From: Microcoleus asticus IPMA8
GTDB lineage: Bacteria > Cyanobacteriota > Cyanobacteriia > Cyanobacteriales > Microcoleaceae
Length of the DNA: 64,000 nucleotides
Assembly: GCF_013179805.1 (NCBI RefSeq)
Contig: NZ_SRRZ01000001.1
Location: 1-64,000 of the forward strand
Direction of reading: 5' to 3'
Under the pieces are notes generated by a model. It was not told the DNA's origin. It saw only the letters and a program-made list of their open reading frames with translations, and did no database searches. Position numbers and translations under genes: made by a program. Every line of letters starts with the position of its first letter. Position 1 is the first letter of the stretch. Of the stretch, positions 1-9,552 are shown one piece after another.

Positions 1-120
1 CTTCCATTTGCTTTCTTCCCTTTCATTTATTATCAAACTTTTCTATTTTACCATCGAAATACATATTTACATCTCAAATGGAATTGCTATATAAGTAGAG
101 TAGCTTTTCTGACTTCTGAC

Positions 121-174
121 TTCAACATCAGAAGGAACGCTCGATAATTAATCCGTATATCCGTGTAAAAATCT
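121..174. repeat. Dispersed intergenic repeat, copy 1
   Basis: This stretch recurs almost unchanged at 18738-18790. The shared core reads CGCTCGATAATTAATCCG and is followed by a TATCCGTGT segment. A shorter relative (TATCCGTGTATCCGTGACTT) lies near 32483-32502. It is non-coding and lies upstream of the first gene; its function is unknown. Confidence 0.6.
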
Positions 175-236
175 CTGAGAGTGCCTTCCTGATTGCTTCT
201 AACTTCGTTATTTCTAAAATTTAAAATTGTACAGCC

Positions 237-1670
237 ATGTCCCAAAAAAATGAAACCGTTGTTCTGGTATTATCGCTCCTAATTACGATCGGGCTAGCCG
301 GTGCAGGTATTTGGTGGCTGACAAGCCGAGGCGGCATCAATCTCGGAGGTTCATCACCCCCAAATCAGACATTTCCCAACTCTTCGACGGGGAATTCGCC
401 GCAATCAGAGCAGGCAATTGGGCAGCGTCTGAGTGCCGGACAAAAACTGTTAATTCCAGAGCAAGCAACAACAACCAAACAAGCAGCAGTACAGGCGATC
501 GCATCTGGCAACTATAACGCAGCTATTTCCGACTTACAAGCTTCGCTGAAAACCAATCGCAACGATCCCGAAGCACTAATTTACCTCAACAACGCCCGCA
601 TCGGCGATCGCAAATCCTACACAATTGCCACCGCAGTTCCCATTGGTGGCGATATCAATGCTGCTCTAGAAATTATGCGGGGGGTAGCTCAAGCTCAAAA
701 TGAAATCAACCAAAGCGGCGGCATTAGCGGTACTTCCTTAAAAGTGTTAATTGCTAACGATGACAACAACCCAGAAATGGCGGCACAAATTGCCAGCGCT
801 TTAGCAAATAACTCGGAAATTTTAGGAGTAATCGGACATTTTGGTTCAGATACGACGCTAGCAGCCAGCAAGATTTACCAGCAAAAACAATTAGTAGCAA
901 TTTCTCCCACAAGTACGTCTGTGCAGCTCTCAGGATCTGCCAAAAATATATTTCGGACAGTGCCGAGCGATCGGTTTGCGGCTAATGCTCTTTCCCGCTA
1001 TATGGTGGAAAAATTGCAAAAGCAAAAAGCTGCTGTAGTTTTCAATTCTGCCAGCAGTTACAGCAAATCTTTAAGAGATGAATTCACCACGGCTCTTTAC
1101 GGAGATGGAGGACAAATCGTATCCGAATTTGACTTTGCTAAGGGCAATTTTAATGCAGCCGATAGCGTTAAAAATGCGATCGCCCAAGGAGCCGAAGTGA
1201 TTCTGTTAGCATCCAATTCAGCCACGATCGACCAAGCTTTGCAAGTAGTGCAAGTAAACGCCAAACGGCTGCCGTTACTAGCAGGAGACGGCGCTTATAC
1301 TGCTAAAACACTGCAAATCGGTGGCGCAGGAGCAACAGATATGGTGCTGGCTGTTCCTTGGCACATTCTCGCAGATCCGCAGTCAAACTTTCCCCAAACA
1401 TCCAAACAACTTTGGAATGCTGAAGTAAGTTGGCGCACAGCTTTAGCCTACGATGCGGCGATCGCGTTAATTGCCGGTTTAGGGCGCAATCCGACTCGTA
1501 CAGGCATTCAACAAGCTTTATCGGCCTCAGATTTTTCGGCAAATGGAGCATCGGGCCCGATTCGGTTTTTACCTTCGGGCGATCGCAATCGCGCAGTTCA
1601 GTTAGTAACTGTTAAACCCGGAAATCGCACGAGTTACGGTTACGATTTTGTGCCGATATCCGGTTTGTAA
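237..1670 (+). CDS. Membrane-anchored ABC-type substrate-binding protein (periplasmic binding fold type 1)
   Basis: The 477-residue protein starts with one hydrophobic segment (about residues 8-28), which should act as an uncleaved anchor or signal. A low-complexity Ser/Asn/Pro linker follows, then a short TPR-like helical pair (about 75-120). From about residue 130 to the end it resembles the Leu/Ile/Val-binding receptor family, with the typical opening IGGDINAALEIMRGVAQAQ and a GVIGHFGSDTTLAAS segment. Such proteins bind amino acids or similar small ligands outside the inner membrane. No permease or ATPase gene lies beside it, so it may serve a distant transporter or act as a sensor. The ligand cannot be read from the sequence. 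Confidence 0.8.
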   Translation: MSQKNETVVLVLSLLITIGLAGAGIWWLTSRGGINLGGSSPPNQTFPNSSTGNSPQSEQAIGQRLSAGQKLLIPEQATTTKQAAVQAIASGNYNAAISDLQASLKTNRNDPEALIYLNNARIGDRKSYTIATAVPIGGDINAALEIMRGVAQAQNEINQSGGISGTSLKVLIANDDNNPEMAAQIASALANNSEILGVIGHFGSDTTLAASKIYQQKQLVAISPTSTSVQLSGSAKNIFRTVPSDRFAANALSRYMVEKLQKQKAAVVFNSASSYSKSLRDEFTTALYGDGGQIVSEFDFAKGNFNAADSVKNAIAQGAEVILLASNSATIDQALQVVQVNAKRLPLLAGDGAYTAKTLQIGGAGATDMVLAVPWHILADPQSNFPQTSKQLWNAEVSWRTALAYDAAIALIAGLGRNPTRTGIQQALSASDFSANGASGPIRFLPSGDRNRAVQLVTVKPGNRTSYGYDFVPISGL

Positions 1671-1955
1671 ACTATTTGCGATCGCCAATGTAGGTTATAA
1701 TATTCAGTGGTAAGTTCTAGGGCTGCTCAAGCAGAAAGGCTTACAAGATCAGTAGTTATATCAAATCCGCTGGCATCGGAATTCATATTACGCACAATCA
1801 GGACACGGCAGTGCCGTTTCCCTACAATTAATGGGGTGAGACTTACATCTCTCATTAAGTGTTTTTGATGATTGGAGCGTAGGTAAACGGCATTGCCCAT
1901 TGGTGTCAACTTAAGCTTTTAGTCCATCAATCCTCCCGCCTACCCGGCAGTCCGC

Positions 1956-2182
1956 CAGGGGTTGAAACCCCTGTCTAATAGCTAAAGTCCTCTGAAGAGG
2001 ACTGATATCAATTCCGGTTACACTCCTTATGATGGGGAGTGGGGGAATGTGGAATTGCGCGACCTTGCCTTTATCATTCCCACCCAACCGGAAACGATAT
2101 GAGAATAAAAATTTTTAAAATCATTAGTCCTCTTCAGAGGACTTTAGCTTTGAGGCAGGGAATTCATTCCCTGTCGGACTGT
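1956..2182. repeat. Compound inverted repeat between genes
   Basis: This 588-base gap between convergent genes (1671-2258) has no credible gene. It contains a large inverted arrangement. GGGGTTGAAACCCCT and AGTCCTCTGAAGAGGACT sit on the left, and AGTCCTCTTCAGAGGACT with CAGGGAATTCATTCCCTG on the right; each unit is itself a palindrome. CCGGTT/AACCGG arms lie inside. A separate ACGGCAGTGCCGT palindrome lies near 1804-1820. The layout resembles a non-autonomous palindromic element, and transcripts from both sides could fold here. Confidence 0.6.
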
Positions 2183-2258
2183 CGGACTACTCAATATCAT
2201 TCGGGTGCAACCGGAAACAATAGGACACTGACACTGCCGCAACTAAATTCTCCCATAC

Positions 2259-5200
2259 TTACTTCTGTTTGATTACTACCAAAGTAATATCATCAAATAC
2301 TTTTTGCTCCCCGATGTATCGCCGCAGGTCGTCAATAATAGCTTGCTTAATTTCTGTTGCTGACTGTTCCCTGTTAAGGACAACAACTTCAATCAATGGC
2401 TCGATACCGTATTCATCTTTATTCATATCAAAAGCTTCGGTAATTCCATCTGTGTAGAGTACGACAACATCCCCGGAATTTAACTGTATTTCAGTAGTAG
2501 CAATGAAATCGGCAATATCTGGTTCCAAGGCGATCGGAAAGCCTAACTCCATGGTATCAATCTGCTCTACTTCGCCGCTAGAACGCACGACAATCACCTC
2601 TTCGTGCTGTCCGCTCAAACGCAGGATGTTGTCCCCCCGATATTCCAGCAAAGAAAGGCTCATACTTTTACCGCAATTCATGCGCTCTACGTTGTCAAAA
2701 AGCGTTTGGTTGACTGTCTGCAATAATTTAACTGGGTCGGTTTCATTGTGAACCAATAAAGTGCGAATTGCTGTTTGCGCCATAATCATTAACACGCCGC
2801 TTTCTAAACCGTGTCCTGTCACGTCACCGATGCCAATTGTGGCTTTACCGCCGTGATTTAGTACGTCGTAGTAGTCGCCGCCAACTTCATCAGCCGGTTC
2901 CATGAATGCAGCAATTTCTAGCCCTTCAATTGACTCTAATTCCTGCTGTTGAGGCAAAATCATTTGTTGCAGGCGGCGGGTTACGTCTAGTTCGGCGCTC
3001 ATGCGAAGGTTTTCTACTTTTAGCCGATCGTTCAAAACTAATATTTCTGCATTAGCTTGGGCTAATTGTGCGGTGCGATCTTCTACTTTTTGCTCTAAAG
3101 TTCGGTTGTACTCTTCTAATTGTTCGTATAGACTTGCATTTTCAATCGAGATCGCGGCTTGAGCGGCGATGATTTTTAAAGTTTCCACTCTTTCCGAGGT
3201 AAATGCGCCGATCGCCAAATTATTTTCTAAGTAGAGAATTCCACCTAGTTTGCCTTGATTGAGTAGGGGAGTGCAGAGAATAGATTTGGGTTGAGTTGCG
3301 GTAATGTAAGAGTCGCGGGTAAATTGTCCTTCATCGGTGGCGTTATTTAATACTACATTTTCGTGGCTGCGAGCGACGTAGTTAACTATGGCGGTTGATA
3401 GGAGGGGAATTCCAGTTGCAGGATCTACGGAATCTACGGGAATGGATTGCATAATGGTAATGCGATCGCATTCTAATGCTGCTTCCGCTTCAATCGCCCA
3501 ATTCCCGCCTTTATCCAGAATCAGAAAACCTTTTTGGGCGCCTGCGTTTTCGATCGCAGTTTTCATCACCTGGTTTAATAATTGTTCTAGAACGATTTCA
3601 CCGGAAATAGCTTGGGATGCTTTCATTACTGCGGCAAAATCTAGCGCTTCGCCGGAACTGCTACCAGTTGTGGTGATTGGATTGATGATATTATTTTCAG
3701 TATCTGTTCGGGTTGAACTAAGCGACTGAAGGGCTAAAAATTGCGGGTATCGCGCTTCCAAATCTTTGACTTTAGCTACAGCCCCCCAACGCTGATAGGC
3801 ATAGTGGGCATCTTGCAGGTAGTGACGGGCAACATGATTTTGGTTTCTGGCTAAATAAAACCTGCCTGCTAGTTCGTAGGCGAGGGCTTCTTCGTTGAGA
3901 TATTCGTTTTCGCGGGCTAAGATGATGGCTTTGTCGTAATATTCTCTGGCATCTTTATCGTTGCCTAATACGCGATCGCGTTCCGCTTCGACTAGATAGA
4001 ATTTGTGCAGGTAATTCATGGGAGCCTGCTTTGCCCATGTTTCCATTTTTTCTTGTTTAGCAGCAACCTTTGTCAGGATTTCTTCTCTTTCCGTTTCTGA
4101 GGAATTAGGATATAGCGCCAGTCGGGCTAACATATCATATAAATAGACAACAGGGAGAATAAAAAACGAAGTGGCATTAGCTGAGTATTCTTCAAAGCGG
4201 TCTGCATTCTCCACAGCTTTCTGAAATTCCTCGAAAAGATAACAGAGGATAACTTTATGGGAATAAGCGTGCATGAGCGCAGTTCGATCGCCACTTTCTA
4301 GATGAACTGGTATCATCTTTTGTTCATCGTATACTTCACCAATCAAATAGCACTGATTTTCTACTTGATCCGCCAAGTTCAGGATCGCCTGCATATAGAT
4401 TTTAGCCCAATGAATGTATGCTTCCTGTTTAGTTTGATAGGCAACTTCAAGGGCTTTCGCCGTCTCTTTCTTGGCATCGGTCAGATCCACACCGCTGAGG
4501 TACAAAGCGTAAGCATAGCCTTGCCTAACACTAGCAGCATATTCAAGATCTCCTGTTTCTATCGCACATTGATAAGCTTCCATGCAAAAAGAAGACGTGT
4601 CTCTGAGCGGTTCATTCCAATGCTTGATAAATCCCATATATATTACATAAATTCTTGCTTTGAATGTTTTATCTTTGAATCGTTCTAGTAAGTTCAAAGC
4701 AAGTTTTCCAAACTGATAGCCAGCGTCAAGCTCTCCTGACGAGCAGAGGATCAGCCCGTAACCCACGTATGGATAAGCAGAGCTAGCAGCATTACCATAC
4801 TGAATCGATAAATTCACCTGTCGGCACCAAATTAACAAGCTCAGTTGATTAATTGCTATGAACGCAGGACTCATCAAGTAGTTCATCACCCGCATAGCTG
4901 CTAGTTTATACGGGTCGGTCATTTGCGTTAAGTCAATTAACTCCTGGGCTTGCCTGCCCGCTAAAGCAGATTTTATCTGCTCCATCTCTCGTGTCAGATC
5001 GGATTGGTTCGGTCGTTCCGGTAATTCGACCCCAAGTAATTTCAGAACTTCCAGCCCAATTTGGATCGCCTCTAGGAATTTCATTTGGGCGCAATAAGCT
5101 TGCATTTTGATTTCATAGACTTTTACTTTGTCTAACAGCGTTTTGGCTTTTTGCAAAACTACCCCAGCTAAGCGCTCCATTTCATCGTAGTTGGCAATTG

Positions 5201-7604
5201 TATAAGCTGTTTCTGCTGCTTCTAAATGCAAATCTAAGGTAAGGTTGTACTGCTGCGACCAACTCTTTTTATTTAACAAAGTTAAGCCGATCTGAAGGTA
5301 ATTGAAAGCGGGTTGGCTAGCTGCTGAAGATTTGGCTTTTTTACCTGCCTGTAAATTTAATCGAGCTAACTCGTATCGCTCTATTTGTCGCTCGATCAGC
5401 GCACGACCTTTGTTCAAATGATTGACAATATCAAACAGCTTCTGTGCCAGTTCTTCAGATGGTGTATTTTGGAGTAACAACCTGCCCACGCGCAGATGTA
5501 CTGACTGTCTATCTGCTTCGGAGATGAGAGAGTAAACTGCTTGTTGAATGCGATCGTGGGCAAATTTGTATTCTGCAACTAACCGATCTGACAAACCTGC
5601 TACATCAAGTTCCGCCAACTGATAGGCATGGCTGAGGGGTATAATTAGACCCGATTGGAGTGCTGACCGTAAATCTGTTGCTGTTTCTTGGAGAGATTTT
5701 TCGTAGATAATCGCCAGTGTTTTCAAGTCAAACTGATTTCCTACGCAAGCTGCTAATTTTAAGACTGCCTGAGTTGCTGTCGGGAGTTTTTTTACTTTTT
5801 TGCTCGTTAGTTCTAAAACGTTATCTGTAAGCGGTTGCGCTTTGATTTGTTTTAAGTCCCACTGCCATTTCTGAGATTCGTAGTTAAAATACAACCATGC
5901 TTCAGAATGCAGTGATTTTAAGAATTCATTGATAAAAAACGGATTGCCACCAGTTTTTTGCTGGAGCAACTCGGCAAGTGGCTTAGCATTTTTTGATTCC
6001 GCAAAAAGCGTATCAACTAAAAGTTGCGTAATATCGGTTAACGCTAAAGGTGCCAGCAATATTTTATTAATGGTTGTTACTTTTGCTTTGGCAATACTTT
6101 CCAAAATTTGAGTTAGCGGATGCGCCTCGGTTACTTCATTATCGCGATAGGCGCCCATGAGAAATAGATATTTATTATCTGCTACTGTCATCAGCAGTTG
6201 AATTAATTCCAGCGAGGCTATATCTGCCCACTGTAAGTCGTCTAAGAAAATTACTAATGGATGTTCGGGCTGAGTAAATGTCTTAATAAATTTTTGAAAA
6301 ACCAGATTAAAGCGATTCCTCTGTTCTGCTGGAGGCATATCTGGTAGGGGTGCTTGCGAACCAATAATTAGTTCTACTTCAGGAATAACTTCAACGATTA
6401 CCCCTCCAGCTTCCCCTAATTCTGCTTGGAGTTTCTCTCGCCACTTGCTAATTTGGGCATCGCTTTCTGTTAGTAACTGCCGTATTAACGAACGAAATGC
6501 CTGAATTAAGGATGCGTAGGGAGTATCTCGTTGAAACTGGTCAAACTTACCAGCAATAAAATAACCGCGTTGGCGAGTCAGCGGCTTATAGATCTCTTGT
6601 ATTAATACTGTTTTTCCAATCCCAGAATATCCAGAAACCAGCATCATTTCACTGGTTCCTTGGCTAACTCGCTCGAAAGCAGCTAATAGGGCAGAAATTT
6701 CCCGTTCTCGCCCGTACAGTTTTTGGGGAATTTGAAATCGATCGGAAATATTGTGGCGAGCGATTGGGAAAGGGTCAATTTGCTCTTTGCTCTGCCACTG
6801 TCTGAGACATTCTTGTAAATCTGCCTTTATTTGATATGCTGACAAGTAGCGTTCCTCAGCATTTTTTGCCATTAATTTCAACACGATCGCTGAAATAATA
6901 GGTGGAACTTCTGGTTTGACTTCGTGCGGTGGGATAGGTTGTTTAGCAATATGACAATGCACTAATTCCAAAACATCATCCGTGGGGAAAGGTAACTGTC
7001 CGGTTAGTAATTCATAAAAAGTTATCCCCAGCGAGTAAAAATCAGTGCGGTAATCGATTCTTCGATTCATGCGACCTGTTTGTTCTGGCGAGATATAAGC
7101 TAGCGTTCCTTCTAATACGTTCGGGTTAAGAAAACTTGGGTTTTCTCGCGACAGGGTTGTAGAAATTCCAAAATCAATTAGCTTCAGCTTACCTGTCTGC
7201 TGATTTACAACAATATTTGATGGGTTAATATCTTTGTGAATAATATACTGCTGGTGAATCTGACCGAGAATGTCAACAATCTCAATTGCCAGGTGGAGAA
7301 ATTCAGCAATTGTAAATTGCTTCTTAGCGATTATCAGATTGAGGGATTCGCCGCCAAAATCTTCTAACTCAATTACCCACTGATTTTCTAGGTTTTGGAA
7401 GCTGTAAACATCTATTACGCCTGGTAAGTTAATGTTTTGGGTTATTTCATACTCTCGCTTAAACCAGGCAATTTTTTCAGGTGAAGGATAGGATTCTTTG
7501 AGCATTTTGAGGATAACAGGCAGATTGTCTGCTTGCCGATATCCGCGATAGACTAACGAGTTACTGCTCTCATGCAGTTTTTCAGTAATTTGGTAATTTT
7601 GCAT
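2259..7604 (-). CDS. Multidomain Ser/Thr kinase - AAA ATPase - GAF - PP2C (SpoIIE) phosphatase
   Basis: This 1781-residue cytoplasmic signalling protein has four parts. Residues 1-265 form a Ser/Thr kinase with K33, the catalytic HKD (123-125) and DFG (144-146). Residues about 290-500 form an AAA_16-type ATPase with P-loop GYSGIGKT. A long helical, TPR-like region fills about 600-1260. A GAF domain spans about 1325-1490, and after a coiled coil a SpoIIE/PP2C phosphatase runs from about 1560 to the end (EVGGDYYDV, GDVTGHGLESG). Cyanobacteria carry several such kinases, usually ending in a histidine kinase or guanylate cyclase; here the output is a phosphatase. A terminator separates it from the borosin genes upstream, so co-transcription is unlikely. 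Its substrates are unknown. Confidence 0.9.
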   Translation of the reverse strand: MQNYQITEKLHESSNSLVYRGYRQADNLPVILKMLKESYPSPEKIAWFKREYEITQNINLPGVIDVYSFQNLENQWVIELEDFGGESLNLIIAKKQFTIAEFLHLAIEIVDILGQIHQQYIIHKDINPSNIVVNQQTGKLKLIDFGISTTLSRENPSFLNPNVLEGTLAYISPEQTGRMNRRIDYRTDFYSLGITFYELLTGQLPFPTDDVLELVHCHIAKQPIPPHEVKPEVPPIISAIVLKLMAKNAEERYLSAYQIKADLQECLRQWQSKEQIDPFPIARHNISDRFQIPQKLYGREREISALLAAFERVSQGTSEMMLVSGYSGIGKTVLIQEIYKPLTRQRGYFIAGKFDQFQRDTPYASLIQAFRSLIRQLLTESDAQISKWREKLQAELGEAGGVIVEVIPEVELIIGSQAPLPDMPPAEQRNRFNLVFQKFIKTFTQPEHPLVIFLDDLQWADIASLELIQLLMTVADNKYLFLMGAYRDNEVTEAHPLTQILESIAKAKVTTINKILLAPLALTDITQLLVDTLFAESKNAKPLAELLQQKTGGNPFFINEFLKSLHSEAWLYFNYESQKWQWDLKQIKAQPLTDNVLELTSKKVKKLPTATQAVLKLAACVGNQFDLKTLAIIYEKSLQETATDLRSALQSGLIIPLSHAYQLAELDVAGLSDRLVAEYKFAHDRIQQAVYSLISEADRQSVHLRVGRLLLQNTPSEELAQKLFDIVNHLNKGRALIERQIERYELARLNLQAGKKAKSSAASQPAFNYLQIGLTLLNKKSWSQQYNLTLDLHLEAAETAYTIANYDEMERLAGVVLQKAKTLLDKVKVYEIKMQAYCAQMKFLEAIQIGLEVLKLLGVELPERPNQSDLTREMEQIKSALAGRQAQELIDLTQMTDPYKLAAMRVMNYLMSPAFIAINQLSLLIWCRQVNLSIQYGNAASSAYPYVGYGLILCSSGELDAGYQFGKLALNLLERFKDKTFKARIYVIYMGFIKHWNEPLRDTSSFCMEAYQCAIETGDLEYAASVRQGYAYALYLSGVDLTDAKKETAKALEVAYQTKQEAYIHWAKIYMQAILNLADQVENQCYLIGEVYDEQKMIPVHLESGDRTALMHAYSHKVILCYLFEEFQKAVENADRFEEYSANATSFFILPVVYLYDMLARLALYPNSSETEREEILTKVAAKQEKMETWAKQAPMNYLHKFYLVEAERDRVLGNDKDAREYYDKAIILARENEYLNEEALAYELAGRFYLARNQNHVARHYLQDAHYAYQRWGAVAKVKDLEARYPQFLALQSLSSTRTDTENNIINPITTTGSSSGEALDFAAVMKASQAISGEIVLEQLLNQVMKTAIENAGAQKGFLILDKGGNWAIEAEAALECDRITIMQSIPVDSVDPATGIPLLSTAIVNYVARSHENVVLNNATDEGQFTRDSYITATQPKSILCTPLLNQGKLGGILYLENNLAIGAFTSERVETLKIIAAQAAISIENASLYEQLEEYNRTLEQKVEDRTAQLAQANAEILVLNDRLKVENLRMSAELDVTRRLQQMILPQQQELESIEGLEIAAFMEPADEVGGDYYDVLNHGGKATIGIGDVTGHGLESGVLMIMAQTAIRTLLVHNETDPVKLLQTVNQTLFDNVERMNCGKSMSLSLLEYRGDNILRLSGQHEEVIVVRSSGEVEQIDTMELGFPIALEPDIADFIATTEIQLNSGDVVVLYTDGITEAFDMNKDEYGIEPLIEVVVLNREQSATEIKQAIIDDLRRYIGEQKVFDDITLVVIKQK

Positions 7605-7621
7605 AGTTAAGTTTTTAGGAC

Positions 7622-7645
7622 AAAAAACCGCAACAAGTGCGGTTT
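7622..7645 (-). terminator. Rho-independent terminator after the borosin precursor gene
   Basis: On the minus strand an 8-bp stem (AAACCGCA/TGCGGTTT) with a 5-base loop runs straight into a T tract. It lies 72 bases past the precursor stop and 18 bases before the kinase start, so it marks the likely end of the NMT-TPR-TPR-precursor transcript. Confidence 0.8.
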
Positions 7646-7716
7646 GAGTTGATGAAAAATCAATCTACTTTCCCAAGTGTAGAAAATTATGAGGGGTTTG
7701 ACTTCAATACCACATC

Positions 7717-7995
7717 CTAGTCAGAGTCAGGTTTGGGGTCTGGCGGTGGAGAAGGAGGAAAAGGGTCTGGATCTGGCAGGGGATCTGGTCCGGGATCGAT
7801 TGCAGTAATGGCAAGCGGCACTCGTTCGTCTGCAAAGAGTGCTGCAATTTTAGCATTTTCACCACTCATCATTGCAGTCTGTTCTACTTCAGATAAACCC
7901 ACTTCGTCCATTAAGGAACTGGGGTTATTGATGAAAGCACTTTGTTTCTTGGGGTCAAGTGCTAAATCTGTTAATAAATCCAATAGGTTACTCAT
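7717..7995 (-). CDS. Split-borosin precursor peptide (borosin-binding domain plus Asp/Pro-rich core region)
   Basis: This 92-residue peptide is probably the substrate of the N-methyltransferase encoded at 10498-11286. Residues 1-55 (LLTDLALDPKKQSAFINNP, then GLSEVEQTAMMSG) match the clasp region of fungal OphMA (VMTKLALDPKALADYK, then LTPQERAALELG). They also match the LigA-like binding domain of bacterial split borosins such as SonA. The remainder opens with a hydrophobic patch (residues 59-66, VPLAITAI) and ends in a tail of repeated Asp-Pro units. A strong ribosome site (AGGAGA, 8003-8008) precedes the ATG. Automatic pipelines may call it an extradiol dioxygenase LigA subunit, but no LigB partner is present. 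The methylated positions and final product are not predictable. Confidence 0.88.
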   Translation of the reverse strand: MSNLLDLLTDLALDPKKQSAFINNPSSLMDEVGLSEVEQTAMMSGENAKIAALFADERVPLAITAIDPGPDPLPDPDPFPPSPPPDPKPDSD

Positions 7996-8092
7996 GGGAT
8001 ATTCTCCTAAATCTCTCAGCTCGCGAACAGTTAAGAACTAAACTAATCGTCATTGATTTTTTCAGTTGATTTTCTGGCAATTAAGGGTTTCA

Positions 8093-9493
8093 TTAATTGG
8101 GTTCAGAAAAATTTAACACTATTCCATCATCGTGCAACTCTTTAAATATTTCTGTTGTCTCTTTATCTGAAAACACAGGAGTTTGATAAAGCCTTTCTGT
8201 AACGTAGTAAGGATTGATGAGAAGTGCAAGCTCTAGATAAGCCGTTTCTGTACCAATATTACTTTTGTTTCCCAGAAGATGGCTTACTTCACAAAGAAAG
8301 AAAAGAATATAACTGCACATCTCTTTCAGATCAAAGTTTTTCCATAGCCATAATTGAGGCTCTTTTTCAACACCTGATGTAGGGTCATTTATCACCTCTT
8401 CCAAAATAAGCTCCTTTAATTTATTTCCCTTCTCAGCTTTCTTATTTATCGATTCAAACTGCTCTATACTAACTGACGGTTCTGGAACATTAATTAGATA
8501 TCGCAATATCTTTTTACATTTTTGGCAAAACTCCACTTCTGTATCTTCAAAAAATTGCTCTAATTTTATTTGAATATTTTTAATGTCATCTGGTTTTAAT
8601 GAGCCCCCATCTTCCTTCTTTTGGTTAGCCTCAATTATGGTGAGAATTAGCTTAGCCATCAAGTCACCTGGACTAAGTATCAAAGCTTGTTGGAAAAAAG
8701 TTATCGCTCTAACGTAATGTCTTTTTTTGTCATCGCCTGATTGATTCTTGGTCAAATAAAAAGACAGGAAAGCGTGTTCGTAAAGATTTACCCTGCCACT
8801 TTTTAAGAATGGAACGGGAGAAGAAGACTGTTGCATAATCTCCATACTCGGAGCTATTACAGCTTCAACTTCCAAATCCCAGAATGAATTTTCGTAGTCT
8901 TTAGCCAATCTGTAAACTGTCGCTCGCATACCCCATGCCCAAGCGTATGTAGGCATGAGTTCAATCGCTCTGTTAAGGCATTTCAAAGCCTTTTCTACTT
9001 GTAGTTTTATAATTTCTATTCCTGATAATTTTTCTGTGCTTGATGGCGGAAATATCAACTCTTCAAGGAATTGGCTGATACCGTTAGTTATATTCAGGCG
9101 ATAGGTTGCTCCCAAGTGAGCTAATGCCCAGGCATAGTTACTGTCTTCTGGTGGTTTAGAGTTAAGCGCTTTTTGGAAACAATCTATAGCTAAATCAACA
9201 TATTTTTGCCTTTCCTTACTTTCCGTAATTGCTCGAAGACGATAGGTTTCACCTAGCTGTGCATGAGCCCAGAAATACCTATCGTTTTTGTGAATCGCTT
9301 GATTTAAATAATGTTCTGCTTTCCCATAATCCATTAAATGGTAATAGCTTGCTCCTAAGTGGGCATTAACCCAAGCATTGTCAGGATACATTTGGAGTTG
9401 TTCAAAAATCTCGATCGCCTTTTCGTAAGCCCCTGACAAGCGAAGAGTTTCTGCTTGTTGGGCCATCATCAGGTCTTCGATATCCATCTGCAT
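8093..9493 (-). CDS. TPR-repeat protein of the borosin locus, second
   Basis: The 466-residue protein has degenerate TPR units over about residues 10-210 (for example AWVNAHLGASYYHLMDYGKAEHY, shown here only by its pattern of A, G and Y positions). The C-terminal half is less regular and contains a CQKC pair, which could bind metal but is isolated. No signal peptide or membrane segment is visible, so it should be cytoplasmic. A near-ideal ribosome site (AGGAGG, 9499-9504) lies 5 bases before the ATG. It sits between the first TPR gene (59-base gap) and the borosin precursor (97-base gap). TPR proteins usually hold protein partners; binding of the precursor or the methyltransferase is a guess from position only. 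Confidence 0.75.
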   Translation of the reverse strand: MQMDIEDLMMAQQAETLRLSGAYEKAIEIFEQLQMYPDNAWVNAHLGASYYHLMDYGKAEHYLNQAIHKNDRYFWAHAQLGETYRLRAITESKERQKYVDLAIDCFQKALNSKPPEDSNYAWALAHLGATYRLNITNGISQFLEELIFPPSSTEKLSGIEIIKLQVEKALKCLNRAIELMPTYAWAWGMRATVYRLAKDYENSFWDLEVEAVIAPSMEIMQQSSSPVPFLKSGRVNLYEHAFLSFYLTKNQSGDDKKRHYVRAITFFQQALILSPGDLMAKLILTIIEANQKKEDGGSLKPDDIKNIQIKLEQFFEDTEVEFCQKCKKILRYLINVPEPSVSIEQFESINKKAEKGNKLKELILEEVINDPTSGVEKEPQLWLWKNFDLKEMCSYILFFLCEVSHLLGNKSNIGTETAYLELALLINPYYVTERLYQTPVFSDKETTEIFKELHDDGIVLNFSEPN

Positions 9494-9552
9494 AAAATCC
9501 TCCTGAAATGTTACTTGATGTTGAATTACTTGAAATTTGTTTTCTCAAACAC

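Noticed and set aside
7717..7995. Extradiol dioxygenase LigA subunit
   Set aside because: The LigA-like helical domain is real, but there is no LigB catalytic partner, and the match to the OphMA clasp next to an OphMA-like enzyme explains it better.
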